The notes under the pieces: generated by a model
Database searches by the model: none
Seen by the model: only the letters and a program-made list of their open reading frames with translations
What the model was told of the DNA's origin: nothing
In this document: positions 1 to 9,140 of the stretch, in pieces
How the letters are laid out: each line of letters opens with the position of its first letter
How positions within the stretch are numbered: position 1 is the stretch's first letter
Assembly (NCBI RefSeq): GCF_014596725.1
Contig: NZ_JACVEG010000013.1
Location: 21,441-77,043, forward strand
DNA length: 55,603 bases
Source of the DNA: Vibrio sp. Y2-5
Lineage (GTDB): Bacteria > Pseudomonadota > Gammaproteobacteria > Enterobacterales > Vibrionaceae
Direction of reading: 5' to 3'
Made by a program: the position numbers and the translations under genes

Positions 1-148
1 TTTCAGTCTCGACTTCCTCGACCGGCTCTTCAACCGTTTGTTCTGGTTCTGTTTGTTCTACTTGTTCTTCGGTTGCTTTTGTTTGGCTTGGTTCTTCATC
101 ACCAAAGCCAAGCCATGACAGTAAGCCACGCTTCTTTTTTTCCGTCAT
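1..148 (-). CDS. ftsY: Signal recognition particle receptor FtsY, N-terminal part only
   Basis: Only the first 49 codons lie in the window; the gene runs off the left edge. The reading begins MTEKKKRGLLSWLGFG, followed by a strongly acidic Glu/Pro/Thr/Val-rich stretch. This is the typical basic patch plus acidic A domain at the start of gammaproteobacterial FtsY. FtsY is the membrane-associated GTPase that docks SRP-bound ribosomes at the Sec translocon; its catalytic NG domain would lie beyond the edge. The divergent rsmD gene supports the call, since ftsY and rsmD are neighbours in most gammaproteobacteria. The N-terminus alone is low-complexity, so the identification rests on this combination. 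Confidence 0.85.
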   Translation of the reverse strand, partial: MTEKKKRGLLSWLGFGDEEPSQTKATEEQVEQTEPEQTVEEPVEEVETE

Positions 149-365
149 CTGAGGATATCCTAGATTTTCTTGTCTGATTATTTTTCTAAACTATGACTCT
201 TTTCTTAAAGAATTATCCCTAAAAAGAAAAGAAAAATGACAAAGCAGTGATAACTTTCTTCTTCACTTGGTAAACTTTGCCATATTTATGAATGCTTATC
301 TTCAGCAAAAGTATTATTACTGAAAGGTTGGCTATAGTAACACTTAATTAGCGGTCAAAAAATCT

Positions 366-965
366 ATGGTAAGACGTCGCCAACAAAACCCATCACAAAA
401 TCGTGCTCCAAGTGGGCAAGTTCGAATTATCAGCGGCTTATGGCGCGGAAGAAAACTACCCGTTCACGATGCTGAAGGCTTACGCCCAACTACAGATAGA
501 GTCAAAGAAACCCTATTTAACTGGATTGCTCAAGATGTACCCAATGCCAAATGCCTTGACCTGTTCGCAGGATCGGGTGGTTTAGGTTTTGAGTGTGCTT
601 CTCGTCAAGCGGAAAGTGTCACCATGCTGGAGATGAACACTCAGGCATTCAATCAGTTGAAAACCAACATCGCTACATTGAAAGCGACCAATATTGAAGC
701 GATTAATACCGACTCTCTCGCGTATTTGAAGCAGAGTGGTTCCCCGTTTGATGTGGTGTTCATCGACCCGCCGTTTCGTAAAGGACTGCTAGATGAAACG
801 CTGCAACTGCTGGAGCAAAATGGTTGGCTTGCTGATAACGCGATGATTTACATAGAAACCGAAAAAGAATTATCGTTACCTGAATTACCAGAAAGCTGGC
901 AACTATACCGAGAAAAAAGTGCTGGCCAAGTATGTTACCGACTGTTTGAAAGGACGACAGAATGA
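366..965 (+). CDS. rsmD: 16S rRNA (guanine-966-N2)-methyltransferase RsmD
   Basis: A 199-residue SAM-dependent methyltransferase that makes m2G966 in 16S rRNA during 30S assembly. The N-terminus carries the family signature GQVRIISGLWRGRKLPV, then RPTTDRVKETLFNW. The SAM-binding motif I is DLFAGSGGLGFE at about residues 65-76, and the catalytic motif IV is the DPPF within FIDPPF. The length matches the family (about 198). It is divergent from ftsY, and its last bases (ATGA) overlap the start of the DUF1145 gene, so the two are translationally coupled. The overlapping small ORF at 403-585 is a shadow. Confidence 0.96.
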   Translation: MVRRRQQNPSQNRAPSGQVRIISGLWRGRKLPVHDAEGLRPTTDRVKETLFNWIAQDVPNAKCLDLFAGSGGLGFECASRQAESVTMLEMNTQAFNQLKTNIATLKATNIEAINTDSLAYLKQSGSPFDVVFIDPPFRKGLLDETLQLLEQNGWLADNAMIYIETEKELSLPELPESWQLYREKSAGQVCYRLFERTTE

Positions 966-1228
966 AAGCTCTATTAGTATTAGCGAAAGCTGCGATTGCC
1001 TTTGTCTGGCTTGTTTTACTGCTCAACATTGTTATGCCGTTTCCCGGCAAGGCGGCTATCGCACTTTACATCATGACCGCCTTCCTGTTCATGATGCATG
1101 GTCTGCAAATGCTGATTTTTGTCGGCGCATTTGGTGACAAAGTAAAAACCAGCAGTTGGGAAAAATGGTCAATACTGATTTTCGGCATCTTCGCCCTACT
1201 CGACATTCGCCGTAAACATATGATGTAA
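962..1228 (+). CDS. DUF1145 family small inner-membrane protein (YhhL-like)
   Basis: An 88-residue hydrophobic protein with about three membrane segments: roughly residues 2-22, 28-52 and 62-80. A cytoplasmic basic tail ends in RRKHMM. It resembles the DUF1145 family, which sits directly downstream of rsmD in many Enterobacterales and Vibrionaceae. The start codon overlaps the rsmD stop by four bases (ATGA), so it is the second gene of a two-gene operon closed by a strong terminator three bases downstream. No biochemical function is known for the family, and none can be read from the sequence. Confidence 0.85.
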   Translation: MKALLVLAKAAIAFVWLVLLLNIVMPFPGKAAIALYIMTAFLFMMHGLQMLIFVGAFGDKVKTSSWEKWSILIFGIFALLDIRRKHMM

Positions 1229-1230
1229 CA

Positions 1231-1257
1231 AGAGCCCGAACGGGCTCTTTTCTTTTT
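1231..1257 (+). terminator. Rho-independent terminator of rsmD-DUF1145
   Basis: The inverted repeat AGAGCCCG / CGGGCTCT with a two-base loop is followed by TTTTCTTTTT. It begins two bases after the DUF1145 stop and extends into the 3' end of the convergent fhuB, so it may also serve the fhu operon on the other strand, although the A-run on that side is weak. Confidence 0.9.
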
Positions 1258-3223
1258 ATTTCGTTCTGCTGAAAACTAACAGCAACAAGAAATAACTTCC
1301 GCCGAGAATAGCAACGATAGTTCCCGCCGCAATCTGCATTGGATAGAGCATCACCTGCCCCAACCAGTCCGCCCAAAGCATCAACGAGCCGCCAACTAAG
1401 CTTGCCATTAATAGTTGCTGTTTTGCTTTCTGCGCTCCCAGCATCATTGCCATATGTGGCGCAATTAAGCCAACGAAAGAGACAGGCCCCATGGTTGCTG
1501 TCACCAAGGCACATAATAGAGCCACAACAATCAGCAGAACTAAACTGGCGGTTTGCGGGCTTAAGCCTCGTGCACCGGCAAAACTGCGTCCAATAGAGAT
1601 CAAAGTTAGCCAGCGTGACGTCAGCAAAGCAAAGCAGGACAACCCGACAACTCCGACAGCCAAGTAGAGGCTTTGAGAGGAAGTGACTCGATACGTTGAG
1701 CCAGCTAGCCACAGTAAGATTTGATAACTGCCCGCAGTACCTTTTGAAAGACAGAACTGCACTAAAGCTTCTAGCAATGCTGTAATCGCAATACCTGTCA
1801 GGATTAAGCTGGAAGGGGCATACTGATGACGCTTACCTAACACCAGCAGAGCAATTAACACAATCACACTGCCCAACAATGCCGTTGCCCAGTTGGTGTT
1901 CAACATTGATTGACCAAGAAACAAACTGGCAAACACTAAAGCAAAGGTCGCTCCGGAAGAGACACCAAGAATGTCTGGGCTTGCTAATGGGTTATAGATC
2001 AAACGTTGTAGAATCGTTCCTGCAATCGCCAGACCAATACCGGCAAACAGAGCGGTTAAAGCACGCGGCCAGCGCAGTTGCCATTGATACTCACTGGGAA
2101 TGGTCCAGCTCCAACTGTTCTCGCTCACTTGCAAAAAACTGTGTAGCGCTATCGCCACAACAAAAGCGAAAACAAGAAGCGAAACACTGACGGTACTCAC
2201 ATTGCTTCGATGATGAGGCAAGCTAATAGACAACGTGTCTTGTGCTTTTAACTGACGACGGCTAAACCAGATTAACGCAGGAGCACCAATCGCTGCGGTG
2301 GTGATACCACTTGGTACTACTTCCGCCGTCCATAAGCTTAACCACATAGAAAACATGTCCGTACACAGCAATAACAAAGCACCAAGCAACATACTGGAAT
2401 ACAGCTCCATCTTTGGTGTTCTTGCACCCATCGCGCGAGCAATGTTTGGCGTTAATAAACCGATAAAGCCAATCACCCCTACCGCGGTAATAGATGCTGA
2501 AACCAACCAGATGCCAGCCATCATCAATAACAAGAAGGCAGGAATAACCGCAAGACCACGAGCAGCGGCACCTTGATGGCCTAATCTCATCAAAGTCAGA
2601 ATTCTGGGCGCTACGATTAATAACGGAATAGCGACAGCTAATCGAGGAAGCAACCACTCTAGCCATTCCCAACCATTTTGCGCTAAATCGCCAGCTCCCC
2701 ACATAAATACGTTTTGTGCGAACTGTTCATTAAGCAAAATGATCGCGGTGGCAATAGAACCAAGAAGGATGTTCACAACCATGCCGGACACCACTAAAGG
2801 CAAGCCGGTCATATTGTTCACACCCGTGATGAGTACAATCACACCAAATGCACACAACGCACCGACCATTGCTGCAAGCGCACTGTAATCGGCAATTAAA
2901 TCAGGAAACCAGATATTAACGACGATTAATGCCAGCCAAGCACCGGAGGAGGTGCCCAGTGTCAGTGGTGAAGTCAGAGAGTTTTGCGTGAGTTGCTGCA
3001 TTAAGCTGCCAGCCAAACCTAACATCGCTCCGACGAGAATAGTGATAACCGCCCTTGGCAATTGAGCATAGAAAAAGTTGAAGTCCGCAAACTCTTGCGC
3101 TTCAGTGGTTAAGGTTGCGAGGCTCCATTGCATGGATAAACTGAGTTCGTTGCCGATCTGTAAACTGAGCGCAGCCGCCAGCAACACAAATAAGCCAAGC
3201 AGGTTTAAATAACCAAACCTCAT
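1256..3223 (-). CDS. fhuB: Fe(3+)-hydroxamate ABC transporter permease FhuB
   Basis: A 655-residue polytopic permease made of two tandem BtuC/FecCD-type halves (about residues 1-330 and 340-655), as in E. coli FhuB (about 660 residues). The repeated halves are visible in the pairs GSLMQQLTQNSLTSPLTLG / GTILQRLIYNPLASPDILG and FIGLLTPNIAR / FVGLIAPHMA. Such a fusion makes the whole transmembrane channel from one chain. It imports ferric hydroxamate siderophores delivered by FhuD, powered by FhuC. The ATG overlaps the fhuD stop by four bases, and it is the last gene of the operon. The order fhuA-fhuC-fhuD-fhuB on one strand is, as I recall, that of V. cholerae. Confidence 0.93.
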   Translation of the reverse strand: MRFGYLNLLGLFVLLAAALSLQIGNELSLSMQWSLATLTTEAQEFADFNFFYAQLPRAVITILVGAMLGLAGSLMQQLTQNSLTSPLTLGTSSGAWLALIVVNIWFPDLIADYSALAAMVGALCAFGVIVLITGVNNMTGLPLVVSGMVVNILLGSIATAIILLNEQFAQNVFMWGAGDLAQNGWEWLEWLLPRLAVAIPLLIVAPRILTLMRLGHQGAAARGLAVIPAFLLLMMAGIWLVSASITAVGVIGFIGLLTPNIARAMGARTPKMELYSSMLLGALLLLCTDMFSMWLSLWTAEVVPSGITTAAIGAPALIWFSRRQLKAQDTLSISLPHHRSNVSTVSVSLLVFAFVVAIALHSFLQVSENSWSWTIPSEYQWQLRWPRALTALFAGIGLAIAGTILQRLIYNPLASPDILGVSSGATFALVFASLFLGQSMLNTNWATALLGSVIVLIALLVLGKRHQYAPSSLILTGIAITALLEALVQFCLSKGTAGSYQILLWLAGSTYRVTSSQSLYLAVGVVGLSCFALLTSRWLTLISIGRSFAGARGLSPQTASLVLLIVVALLCALVTATMGPVSFVGLIAPHMAMMLGAQKAKQQLLMASLVGGSLMLWADWLGQVMLYPMQIAAGTIVAILGGSYFLLLLVFSRTK

Positions 3224-4152
3224 GACCTTGGCGCAACCTCAAGCAAGCTTTCAGTCAATGCTTCAGCCGTGTAAAGCAGGGACATGGCGCCACCGTAACT
3301 CCATACGGTACGAACTGCATTGACCTTACCGCTGTGCACAAAAGGCATCGCTTTCCACAACATGGATTTATTGAGCTTCTCTTGTTCTGGGAATGGCAAG
3401 ATATAGAGCACATACCCATCTTTCACGTTCTGCAATTCATTCAAGCGTTTTTGAACGATACCCCAAGGTGTGGCAGGCTGAGGCAACGCCGCTTTTAAGC
3501 CTAACTGTTCAATTACGTATTGAGTGCCAGAGTTTTCACCATACAAGAACACAGACGTATTACTGGCAAAACGCATTGCGACAACTGATGGCAGTTCTTC
3601 GCCGAATGCCTGATGTAACGATGTGCTTAATTGCTTAAATCGTTCATTCATTGTATCTAGCTTCTGCTGTGCTAATTCTTGCTTACCAAATAACACCGCC
3701 AATGTTTTGAATTGCTCAATAGCCACTTGTGCTGACTGGTCTTGCTGACCATAGTTCGACAGATAAACAACAGGAGCAATGCGTTCCAGAGTGGGAATAA
3801 GGTCCTTCTGTGGAGAAGCCGCAATAATTACATCCGGCTTTAACGCTGAAATTTTATCGAGATTAGGCTCGGCGCGAGTACCGATATCTTCAACGCCAGC
3901 AGGGATCTCAGGCTGAGCAACCCACTCAGTATATGAAGGTAAATTTGGCGCACCGACTGGGGTGATATCAAGTTCTAAAACCTGTTCAAGTAAATCCCAG
4001 TTCAACACAACGACACGTTGCGGAGATTGGGAAAAGACTTGTTCGCCACGACTGTCTTGAATATGAATGTCAGCCACTGCCTGACCACAGAGCAATAAAC
4101 TGAAGAGTACAACTAGGCTTTGAGATGCCTTTTTTAGGGTTTTTAAGCACAT
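3220..4152 (-). CDS. fhuD: Periplasmic ferric hydroxamate siderophore-binding protein FhuD
   Basis: A 310-residue class III (helical-backbone) binding protein. A Sec signal peptide ends near residue 27 (AVA before DIHIQDSRG). The mature part has the TroA/FhuD-like pattern RVVVLNWDLLEQVLELDITPVGAP, then GTRAEPNLDKISALKPDVIIAA, typical of ferric-siderophore binders. It should capture hydroxamate-type ferric siderophores in the periplasm and pass them to FhuB. The gene overlaps fhuC by ten bases and fhuB by four, so the three are tightly coupled. Ligand specificity (ferrichrome versus other hydroxamates) cannot be read from sequence. Confidence 0.92.
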   Translation of the reverse strand: MCLKTLKKASQSLVVLFSLLLCGQAVADIHIQDSRGEQVFSQSPQRVVVLNWDLLEQVLELDITPVGAPNLPSYTEWVAQPEIPAGVEDIGTRAEPNLDKISALKPDVIIAASPQKDLIPTLERIAPVVYLSNYGQQDQSAQVAIEQFKTLAVLFGKQELAQQKLDTMNERFKQLSTSLHQAFGEELPSVVAMRFASNTSVFLYGENSGTQYVIEQLGLKAALPQPATPWGIVQKRLNELQNVKDGYVLYILPFPEQEKLNKSMLWKAMPFVHSGKVNAVRTVWSYGGAMSLLYTAEALTESLLEVAPRS

Positions 4153-4928
4153 ACGATGGCGACCTTATTAGTTTTAGATTCAGCAGCGGGCTGCGGGTGT
4201 TCAATTAATTTGATGGGAGAATGGTAGAGCTCTGATAGACGCTGCTCATCAAGCAGTAATTCCGCCGCACCTTCAAAAGCGATTCTCCCTTGCTTTAGCG
4301 CCACAATATGAGTGGCATAGCGCAGAGCTAAATTCAGGTCATGAAGAATCACAATGATTCCACAACCTTGTGTTTGGTTGAGTTCAGCCAATAGAGCCAT
4401 CAATTGATATTGATGATGTACGTCTAGCGCCGAAGTGGGTTCATCAAGAATCAGAACGGGCGATTGCTGTGCCAGTAACATCGCGACCCAAGCTCTTTGA
4501 CGCTCACCTCCAGACAATTCGTCAGCAAGCGCATGAGCAAAGTCCGTAACCCTCGTTTTGGCAATCGACTCATCAATAATGGTTTCATCTTCTGCTTTCC
4601 AGCGACCAAGCGTACCGCGCCAAGGAAAACGCCCTAAACGAACCAACTCACGAACAGTTAAACCCGCAGAGGTAGGCAATTTTTGTGGAAGAAATGCGAC
4701 GGATTTCGCCAATTCTTTTGCAGCTAAAGATGAGAGAGATTGTCCATTTAACTCAACTCGACCTTTATCCGGCACTTGCTGACCAGACAAAAGGCTGACT
4801 AAAGTAGACTTACCTGAACCATTGTGCCCGAGCACAACCGTTAACTCATTGGTTGGTATATTCAGTGAATCAACAGACAAGATGGTTCGCCCACCTCGTA
4901 CCATTTCAACCCCTTGTAAATGATACAT
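4143..4928 (-). CDS. fhuC: Ferric hydroxamate ABC transporter ATPase FhuC
   Basis: A 261-residue ATPase of the FepC/FhuC class. Walker A is GHNGSGKSTL at about residues 34-43. The Q-loop lies in SVAFLPQKL, the signature is LSGGERQRAWVAMLLAQ, Walker B is VLILDEPTSALD, and the H-loop His is in ILHDLNLAL. The start was placed at MYHLQGVEM because GGGAGAGAGAG precedes that ATG; the longer frame to 4991 adds an atypical cysteine-rich leader. It follows fhuA after an attenuator-like hairpin and overlaps fhuD by ten bases. It energises uptake through FhuB. Confidence 0.93.
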   Translation of the reverse strand: MYHLQGVEMVRGGRTILSVDSLNIPTNELTVVLGHNGSGKSTLVSLLSGQQVPDKGRVELNGQSLSSLAAKELAKSVAFLPQKLPTSAGLTVRELVRLGRFPWRGTLGRWKAEDETIIDESIAKTRVTDFAHALADELSGGERQRAWVAMLLAQQSPVLILDEPTSALDVHHQYQLMALLAELNQTQGCGIIVILHDLNLALRYATHIVALKQGRIAFEGAAELLLDEQRLSELYHSPIKLIEHPQPAAESKTNKVAIVCA

Positions 4929-4992
4929 CTCTCTCTCCCTGATTTTGGGAATTCTCAAACAACAAATCCTGCTTGAGCAGGAATAAAACAAA

Positions 4993-5026
4993 CAAACAAA
5001 AAACTCACTCCCTTAAGAGAGTGAGT
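4993..5026 (-). terminator. Attenuator hairpin between fhuA and fhuC
   Basis: On the minus strand an 8-bp stem (ACTCACTC / GAGTGAGT, loop of 8) is followed by a run of T. It lies in the 107-bp gap between the receptor gene and fhuC. It probably causes partial termination, so that more receptor than transporter is made; it could also be a full terminator if fhuC has its own promoter. Confidence 0.75.
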
Positions 5027-5035
5027 TTAAAAGGA

Positions 5036-7141
5036 TTACCAACGGTAATTCGCGCTTAGCACAACACTACGAGACTGACCGTAATAACACCAATAGTCAC
5101 AACCTGAGATATATTCTTTATCAAATAGGTTGTTAACATTTAACTGTGCTTGCAAAGCTTTCGTGATGTCGTAAGACGCCATCATATCGACTAGCGTAAC
5201 GCTTGGAACCGTTAAGTCACTCGACTTAGGGTTGTCTTTTGACTCACCGATATAACGAATACCAGAGCCAAATTTCCAACCTTCAAGTCCCACTTTGTTT
5301 GCATCAAAGTCTAACCATGCAGAAGCCATATGTTCAGGTATCAAAGCAGCTTGTTTCGTTCCTTTTCCTGACGTTTCATCAGTTTCGGCTTTAGTGTATG
5401 TATAGCTCGCAGTTAGCTTCAGACTATCAGTTAGGTATCCTGTCGTTTCAATTTCAACACCGTGAGAAGTGACTTCACCGGTTTGAGTCGCTACATAAGT
5501 CGTTGGATTGGTAACTAAAGCGTTCTTTTGCGTCATATCAAACAACGCCAAATTTATATAACCATTGTAAAAACTTGGTTCGTATTTAATACCCACCTCG
5601 GCTTGGTCACCCTTCAGTGGTTTATATAAATCTCCAGTCGCACTATCTATTGTGCTCAATACATCAAATGATTGTGAGTAACTCACATAAGGAGAAAGCC
5701 CCACGCTAGAGATATACATAACACCGGCATCTAGCGAAAACTCTGAATCATTACGGCTTTCACGCTGTGAATTCGAAACGCTCTCGTTATCCGTTTTAAC
5801 CCAGTCAAAACGACCACCGATTGAAGCAATCCACTGGCGATCAAACTTGATTTGATATTGAGCGTATAAACTGGCTTGTTGCTTGGTAATATCACGATCT
5901 GCTGCTGAAGATTCGTCAATTGCGGTGTAGTTGCCGTAAACCGGATTAAATGGGTTAATACTACCAAAGCTATAGTTATCAGCTTCAACACCATCAGTTT
6001 TATGACGCTGTAGTTCTAAACCGAGTAAAATTGTGTTGGCAATACGAGATGATTCCCACTTAGCAATTGAATTGTTATCCAAACTAAAGCTTTCAGTCTT
6101 GCCTTCACGGAAAACCAAGCCTTGAGATAAGGTATCTGTACTTGGATCTGCGTTCATAAATGAATAACTGCTACGCAAATACAGCTCGTTGTATCCGTAG
6201 TTAAACTTCTGTGTCAGTGACCATACGTCATTTAATTCATGCTCAAGAATGTATCCAGCAGAAATCTGTTTACGTTCATATTTATCGTAATCAGGCTGTC
6301 CCAAGTTGGTTGATGGATCAATAGAACCAAAGTTTGAATCGGTTAAAGTCCCTGCAGCAGGGAAAAACGGGTTAGTTGGAATACCACTATCTTCTAAATA
6401 GCTAGTCAGCAAGGTTAAATGGGTACGCTCGGAAATATCGATAGCCAGACTTGGAGCAAGATAAAAACGACGGCTTTCAGTTCCGTTTAGCTCACCATCA
6501 TTCTCTTTCATTAGGCCGACTAAACGGTAGCGTACAGAGCCATCTTCGTTTGCATAGTCAGAAATATCCAAAGATAAAGTACGAAGACTGTTGTTACCGA
6601 CTTGAACACCCACGTCACCTTGAGGGGTATCTGTCGGTTTCTTCTGTACAGCATTCACCACACCACCCGGAGGCGCTTCACCGTAAAGGATTGATGCAGG
6701 GCCTTTAAGTACTTCAACTTTTTCTAAACCATAAGGTTCAAGCAACCAAGTGTAGTAACTGTTTTTGAATAAACGGCTTCCATCTAGATAGGTCGCTGCA
6801 TCAAAACCACGAACTTTAATCCAGTCAGTGTCGTTATCCGCACCATATGGTTGAGACGTTACGCCAGAGGTATAGCGAAGTGCCTCATCCAGTTTTTGAG
6901 GTACGCGATTGACCAACTCTTGCTCTGTTACCACAGAAACAGATTTCGGCGTCTCTTGCGCTGGCGTATCAATTTTCAGCGCAGAAGCAGTAACTACAAT
7001 GGTTTCTACTGCTTGAGAATCTTTTTGAACAACCTCTTCTGCCAATACGCTTTGACTAGTAAGAAGTGAGAATGGCGCCAAGCTCAAACAAAGCGCGGTG
7101 CGGATTGCTTGTCTGAGTCTAATTGGGCGTATTTTTACCAT
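5036..7141 (-). CDS. fhuA: TonB-dependent ferric siderophore receptor (FhuA-like)
   Basis: A 701-residue outer-membrane receptor. The signal peptide ends near residue 34 (SVLA before EEVVQ). The TonB box is in ETIVVTASA, and a plug domain (about residues 50-165) carries LRYTSGVTSQPYGADNDTDWIKVRGFD and EVLKGPASILYGEAPPGGVVN. A 22-strand barrel follows, ending in SANYRW. It belongs to the ferrichrome/hydroxamate receptor subfamily (TIGR01783-like). The start at 7141 is chosen over 7222 because it opens directly on a charged signal peptide and follows AGGGG; the longer form adds 27 residues lacking signal character and crosses the Fur box. The adjacent fhuCDB genes support hydroxamate uptake, but the natural ligand is inferred. 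Confidence 0.9.
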   Translation of the reverse strand: MVKIRPIRLRQAIRTALCLSLAPFSLLTSQSVLAEEVVQKDSQAVETIVVTASALKIDTPAQETPKSVSVVTEQELVNRVPQKLDEALRYTSGVTSQPYGADNDTDWIKVRGFDAATYLDGSRLFKNSYYTWLLEPYGLEKVEVLKGPASILYGEAPPGGVVNAVQKKPTDTPQGDVGVQVGNNSLRTLSLDISDYANEDGSVRYRLVGLMKENDGELNGTESRRFYLAPSLAIDISERTHLTLLTSYLEDSGIPTNPFFPAAGTLTDSNFGSIDPSTNLGQPDYDKYERKQISAGYILEHELNDVWSLTQKFNYGYNELYLRSSYSFMNADPSTDTLSQGLVFREGKTESFSLDNNSIAKWESSRIANTILLGLELQRHKTDGVEADNYSFGSINPFNPVYGNYTAIDESSAADRDITKQQASLYAQYQIKFDRQWIASIGGRFDWVKTDNESVSNSQRESRNDSEFSLDAGVMYISSVGLSPYVSYSQSFDVLSTIDSATGDLYKPLKGDQAEVGIKYEPSFYNGYINLALFDMTQKNALVTNPTTYVATQTGEVTSHGVEIETTGYLTDSLKLTASYTYTKAETDETSGKGTKQAALIPEHMASAWLDFDANKVGLEGWKFGSGIRYIGESKDNPKSSDLTVPSVTLVDMMASYDITKALQAQLNVNNLFDKEYISGCDYWCYYGQSRSVVLSANYRW

Positions 7142-7173
7142 AATAGGAACCCCTGCTACAAATATTTGAGAAT

Positions 7174-7192
7174 AGTTTTGATTATCATTATT
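7174..7192. promoter_or_regulatory. Putative Fur box between fhuA and the divergent ABC exporter
   Basis: Read on the minus strand, AATAATGATAATCAAAACT matches the 19-bp Fur consensus GATAATGATAATCATTATC at 14 of 19 positions, with 13 consecutive matches. It lies 33 bp upstream of the fhuA start and about 88 bp upstream of the exporter start. It could therefore repress both divergent genes under iron-replete conditions. Confidence 0.7.
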
Positions 7193-7279
7193 ATGCAGCA
7201 GCATTTTACTGATAATTCCCATGATTGGAAGTGCAAATGCGAAGCAATCTCAATTTCATTAAGAAAGGTCAAATTAAAC

Positions 7280-9109
7280 ATGTTCCAATGGTTTGAAAAA
7301 CTTACCGAGGCGTTTCCCAAAGAAGAGCCTCAAAAACCGCCAAAAACCTTGTTTGCTTTTTGCCGTCATTACACTCGAGGTTTTGAAAAGCCATTGATGA
7401 TCATGTCGATGTTAAGTGCCTGTGTTGCCATCGCTGAAGTAACGCTATTACGTTATATGGGGGAGTTGGTTGATATTCTCAGCAGCCAAAATCCAGAGAC
7501 CTTTTGGGCAGATCAAAGTGGTCGTTTATGGTCGATGGCAATTCTTGTTGCTCTTGTTATGCCATTACTCGCATTTCTGCATTCCAACATCATGCATCAG
7601 ACCCTTCTGGGTAATTACCCAATGTCGATTCGCTGGTTAGTCCACCGCTATATGCTGAAGCAAAGCGTGGGGTTCTTTCAGAGGGATTTCTCGGGGCGTG
7701 TTGCTACGAAAGTGATGCAAAGTGCCCTTGCTGTGCGTGAAACCGTGATGAAAATGGTCGACGTACTGGTGTACATCTCGGTCTATTTTGTTTCGATGAT
7801 TTGGATGATGGGCGAATCGGATAGGGTGCTGATGCTGCCGATTCTGATCTGGTTACTTACCTACATCGTCATTCAGTTCTACTTCATCCCTAAGATGAAG
7901 CAAGTGGCTACCGAACAAGCGGATGCTCGTTCAGTCATGACGGGACGTATCGTCGACAGTTACACCAACATCACGACAGTAAAGCTGTTTTCCCATTCTC
8001 AACGTGAAATGGATTATGCCGAAAGCAGCATGAAGCTGTTTTTGAAAACCGTTTATAAGCAAATGCGTATGGTGACGTGTCTGTTATTCAGCGTTGATGC
8101 AATTAACTACTTGCTGCTATTTTCCATTGCTGCGCTATCCATCAACCTTTGGTTGGATAACGCCGTTACCGTTGGTGTAATTGCGGTTGCGATTAGTATC
8201 GCGTTACGAGTTCAGGGCATGTCTAAGTGGATCATGTGGGAAGTGAGCGCGCTGTTTGAAAACATTGGTACAGTTGTCGATGGCATGAACACCATCTCCA
8301 GCGATGTCGAAATCAAAGACGTTGCCAATGCGCCAGAACTGACAGTGACACAAAGTAAAGTCGAATTTAATCAGGTCGATTTCCATTACAGTGAAGATAA
8401 ACCTGTGTTCCAATCTTTGAACCTGGAACTAAAATCGGGTGAAAAAGTCGGGATTGTTGGACGCTCAGGTGCGGGTAAATCGAGTTTGGTTAACTTGCTT
8501 CTGCGTTTTTACGATGTTCAGTCCGGCACAATTTCTATTGATGATCAGAACATCGCGGCGGTGACACAGGAGTCACTACGAAAACAGATCGGCATGATCA
8601 CGCAGGATACTTCTCTACTTCATCGCTCTATTCGTGAAAATATTTTATATGGCAATCCAGATGCAGGTGAAGAGGCGTTAGTTCAGGCAGCAAAGCAGGC
8701 TCACGCGCATGATTTCATCGTGGATTTAAAAGATGAACAAGGCCGAGAAGGTTACGATGTCGAAGTGGGTGAGCGGGGTGTGAAATTATCTGGCGGCCAA
8801 CGTCAACGTATCGCGATTGCACGTGTTCTTCTAAAAAACGCACCTATCCTCATTATGGATGAAGCGACGTCTGCTCTGGATTCTGAAGTGGAATCCGCGA
8901 TTCAGGAAAACTTAGAAGTACTGATGGAAGGTAAAACAGTGATTGCCATTGCGCACCGACTATCAACCATTGCAGCCATGGATCGCCTGATCGTGATGGA
9001 TAAAGGTGAAATCATCGAGCAAGGTTCACATCAAGAGCTACTTGCTCAAAATGGTGTATACGCTCAGTTGTGGACACACCAAACTGGTGGGTTTATTGGC
9101 GAGGAATAA
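7280..9109 (+). CDS. ABC exporter-type transporter, fused membrane and ATPase domains, linked to siderophore uptake
   Basis: A 609-residue half-transporter. The type I exporter membrane domain has six membrane segments (about residues 25-320), and the ATPase follows. It has Walker A GRSGAGKSSL (about 394-403), signature LSGGQRQRIAIARVLL (about 503), Walker B ILIMDEATSALDS and H-loop AIAHRLST. It would act as a homodimer in the inner membrane. The start at MFQWFEKLTEAF follows AAAGGT; the ORF extends upstream into the fhuA promoter, which is not credible. From memory, V. cholerae carries an equivalent gene (annotated as a hemolysin-secretion-like ATPase) beside fhuA. Its divergent position and shared Fur site suggest a role in iron or siderophore handling. 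Whether it exports a ligand or acts in inner-membrane siderophore uptake (as IrtAB does) cannot be told. Confidence 0.85.
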   Translation: MFQWFEKLTEAFPKEEPQKPPKTLFAFCRHYTRGFEKPLMIMSMLSACVAIAEVTLLRYMGELVDILSSQNPETFWADQSGRLWSMAILVALVMPLLAFLHSNIMHQTLLGNYPMSIRWLVHRYMLKQSVGFFQRDFSGRVATKVMQSALAVRETVMKMVDVLVYISVYFVSMIWMMGESDRVLMLPILIWLLTYIVIQFYFIPKMKQVATEQADARSVMTGRIVDSYTNITTVKLFSHSQREMDYAESSMKLFLKTVYKQMRMVTCLLFSVDAINYLLLFSIAALSINLWLDNAVTVGVIAVAISIALRVQGMSKWIMWEVSALFENIGTVVDGMNTISSDVEIKDVANAPELTVTQSKVEFNQVDFHYSEDKPVFQSLNLELKSGEKVGIVGRSGAGKSSLVNLLLRFYDVQSGTISIDDQNIAAVTQESLRKQIGMITQDTSLLHRSIRENILYGNPDAGEEALVQAAKQAHAHDFIVDLKDEQGREGYDVEVGERGVKLSGGQRQRIAIARVLLKNAPILIMDEATSALDSEVESAIQENLEVLMEGKTVIAIAHRLSTIAAMDRLIVMDKGEIIEQGSHQELLAQNGVYAQLWTHQTGGFIGEE

Positions 9110-9140
9110 TTCTCGCTGATTTTAGACTGCGCATTACAGT

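Noticed and set aside
7142..7222. 27-codon upstream extension of the TonB-dependent receptor
   Set aside because: It runs through the Fur box and the likely promoter, lacks signal-peptide character, and a better ribosome-binding site precedes the internal ATG.
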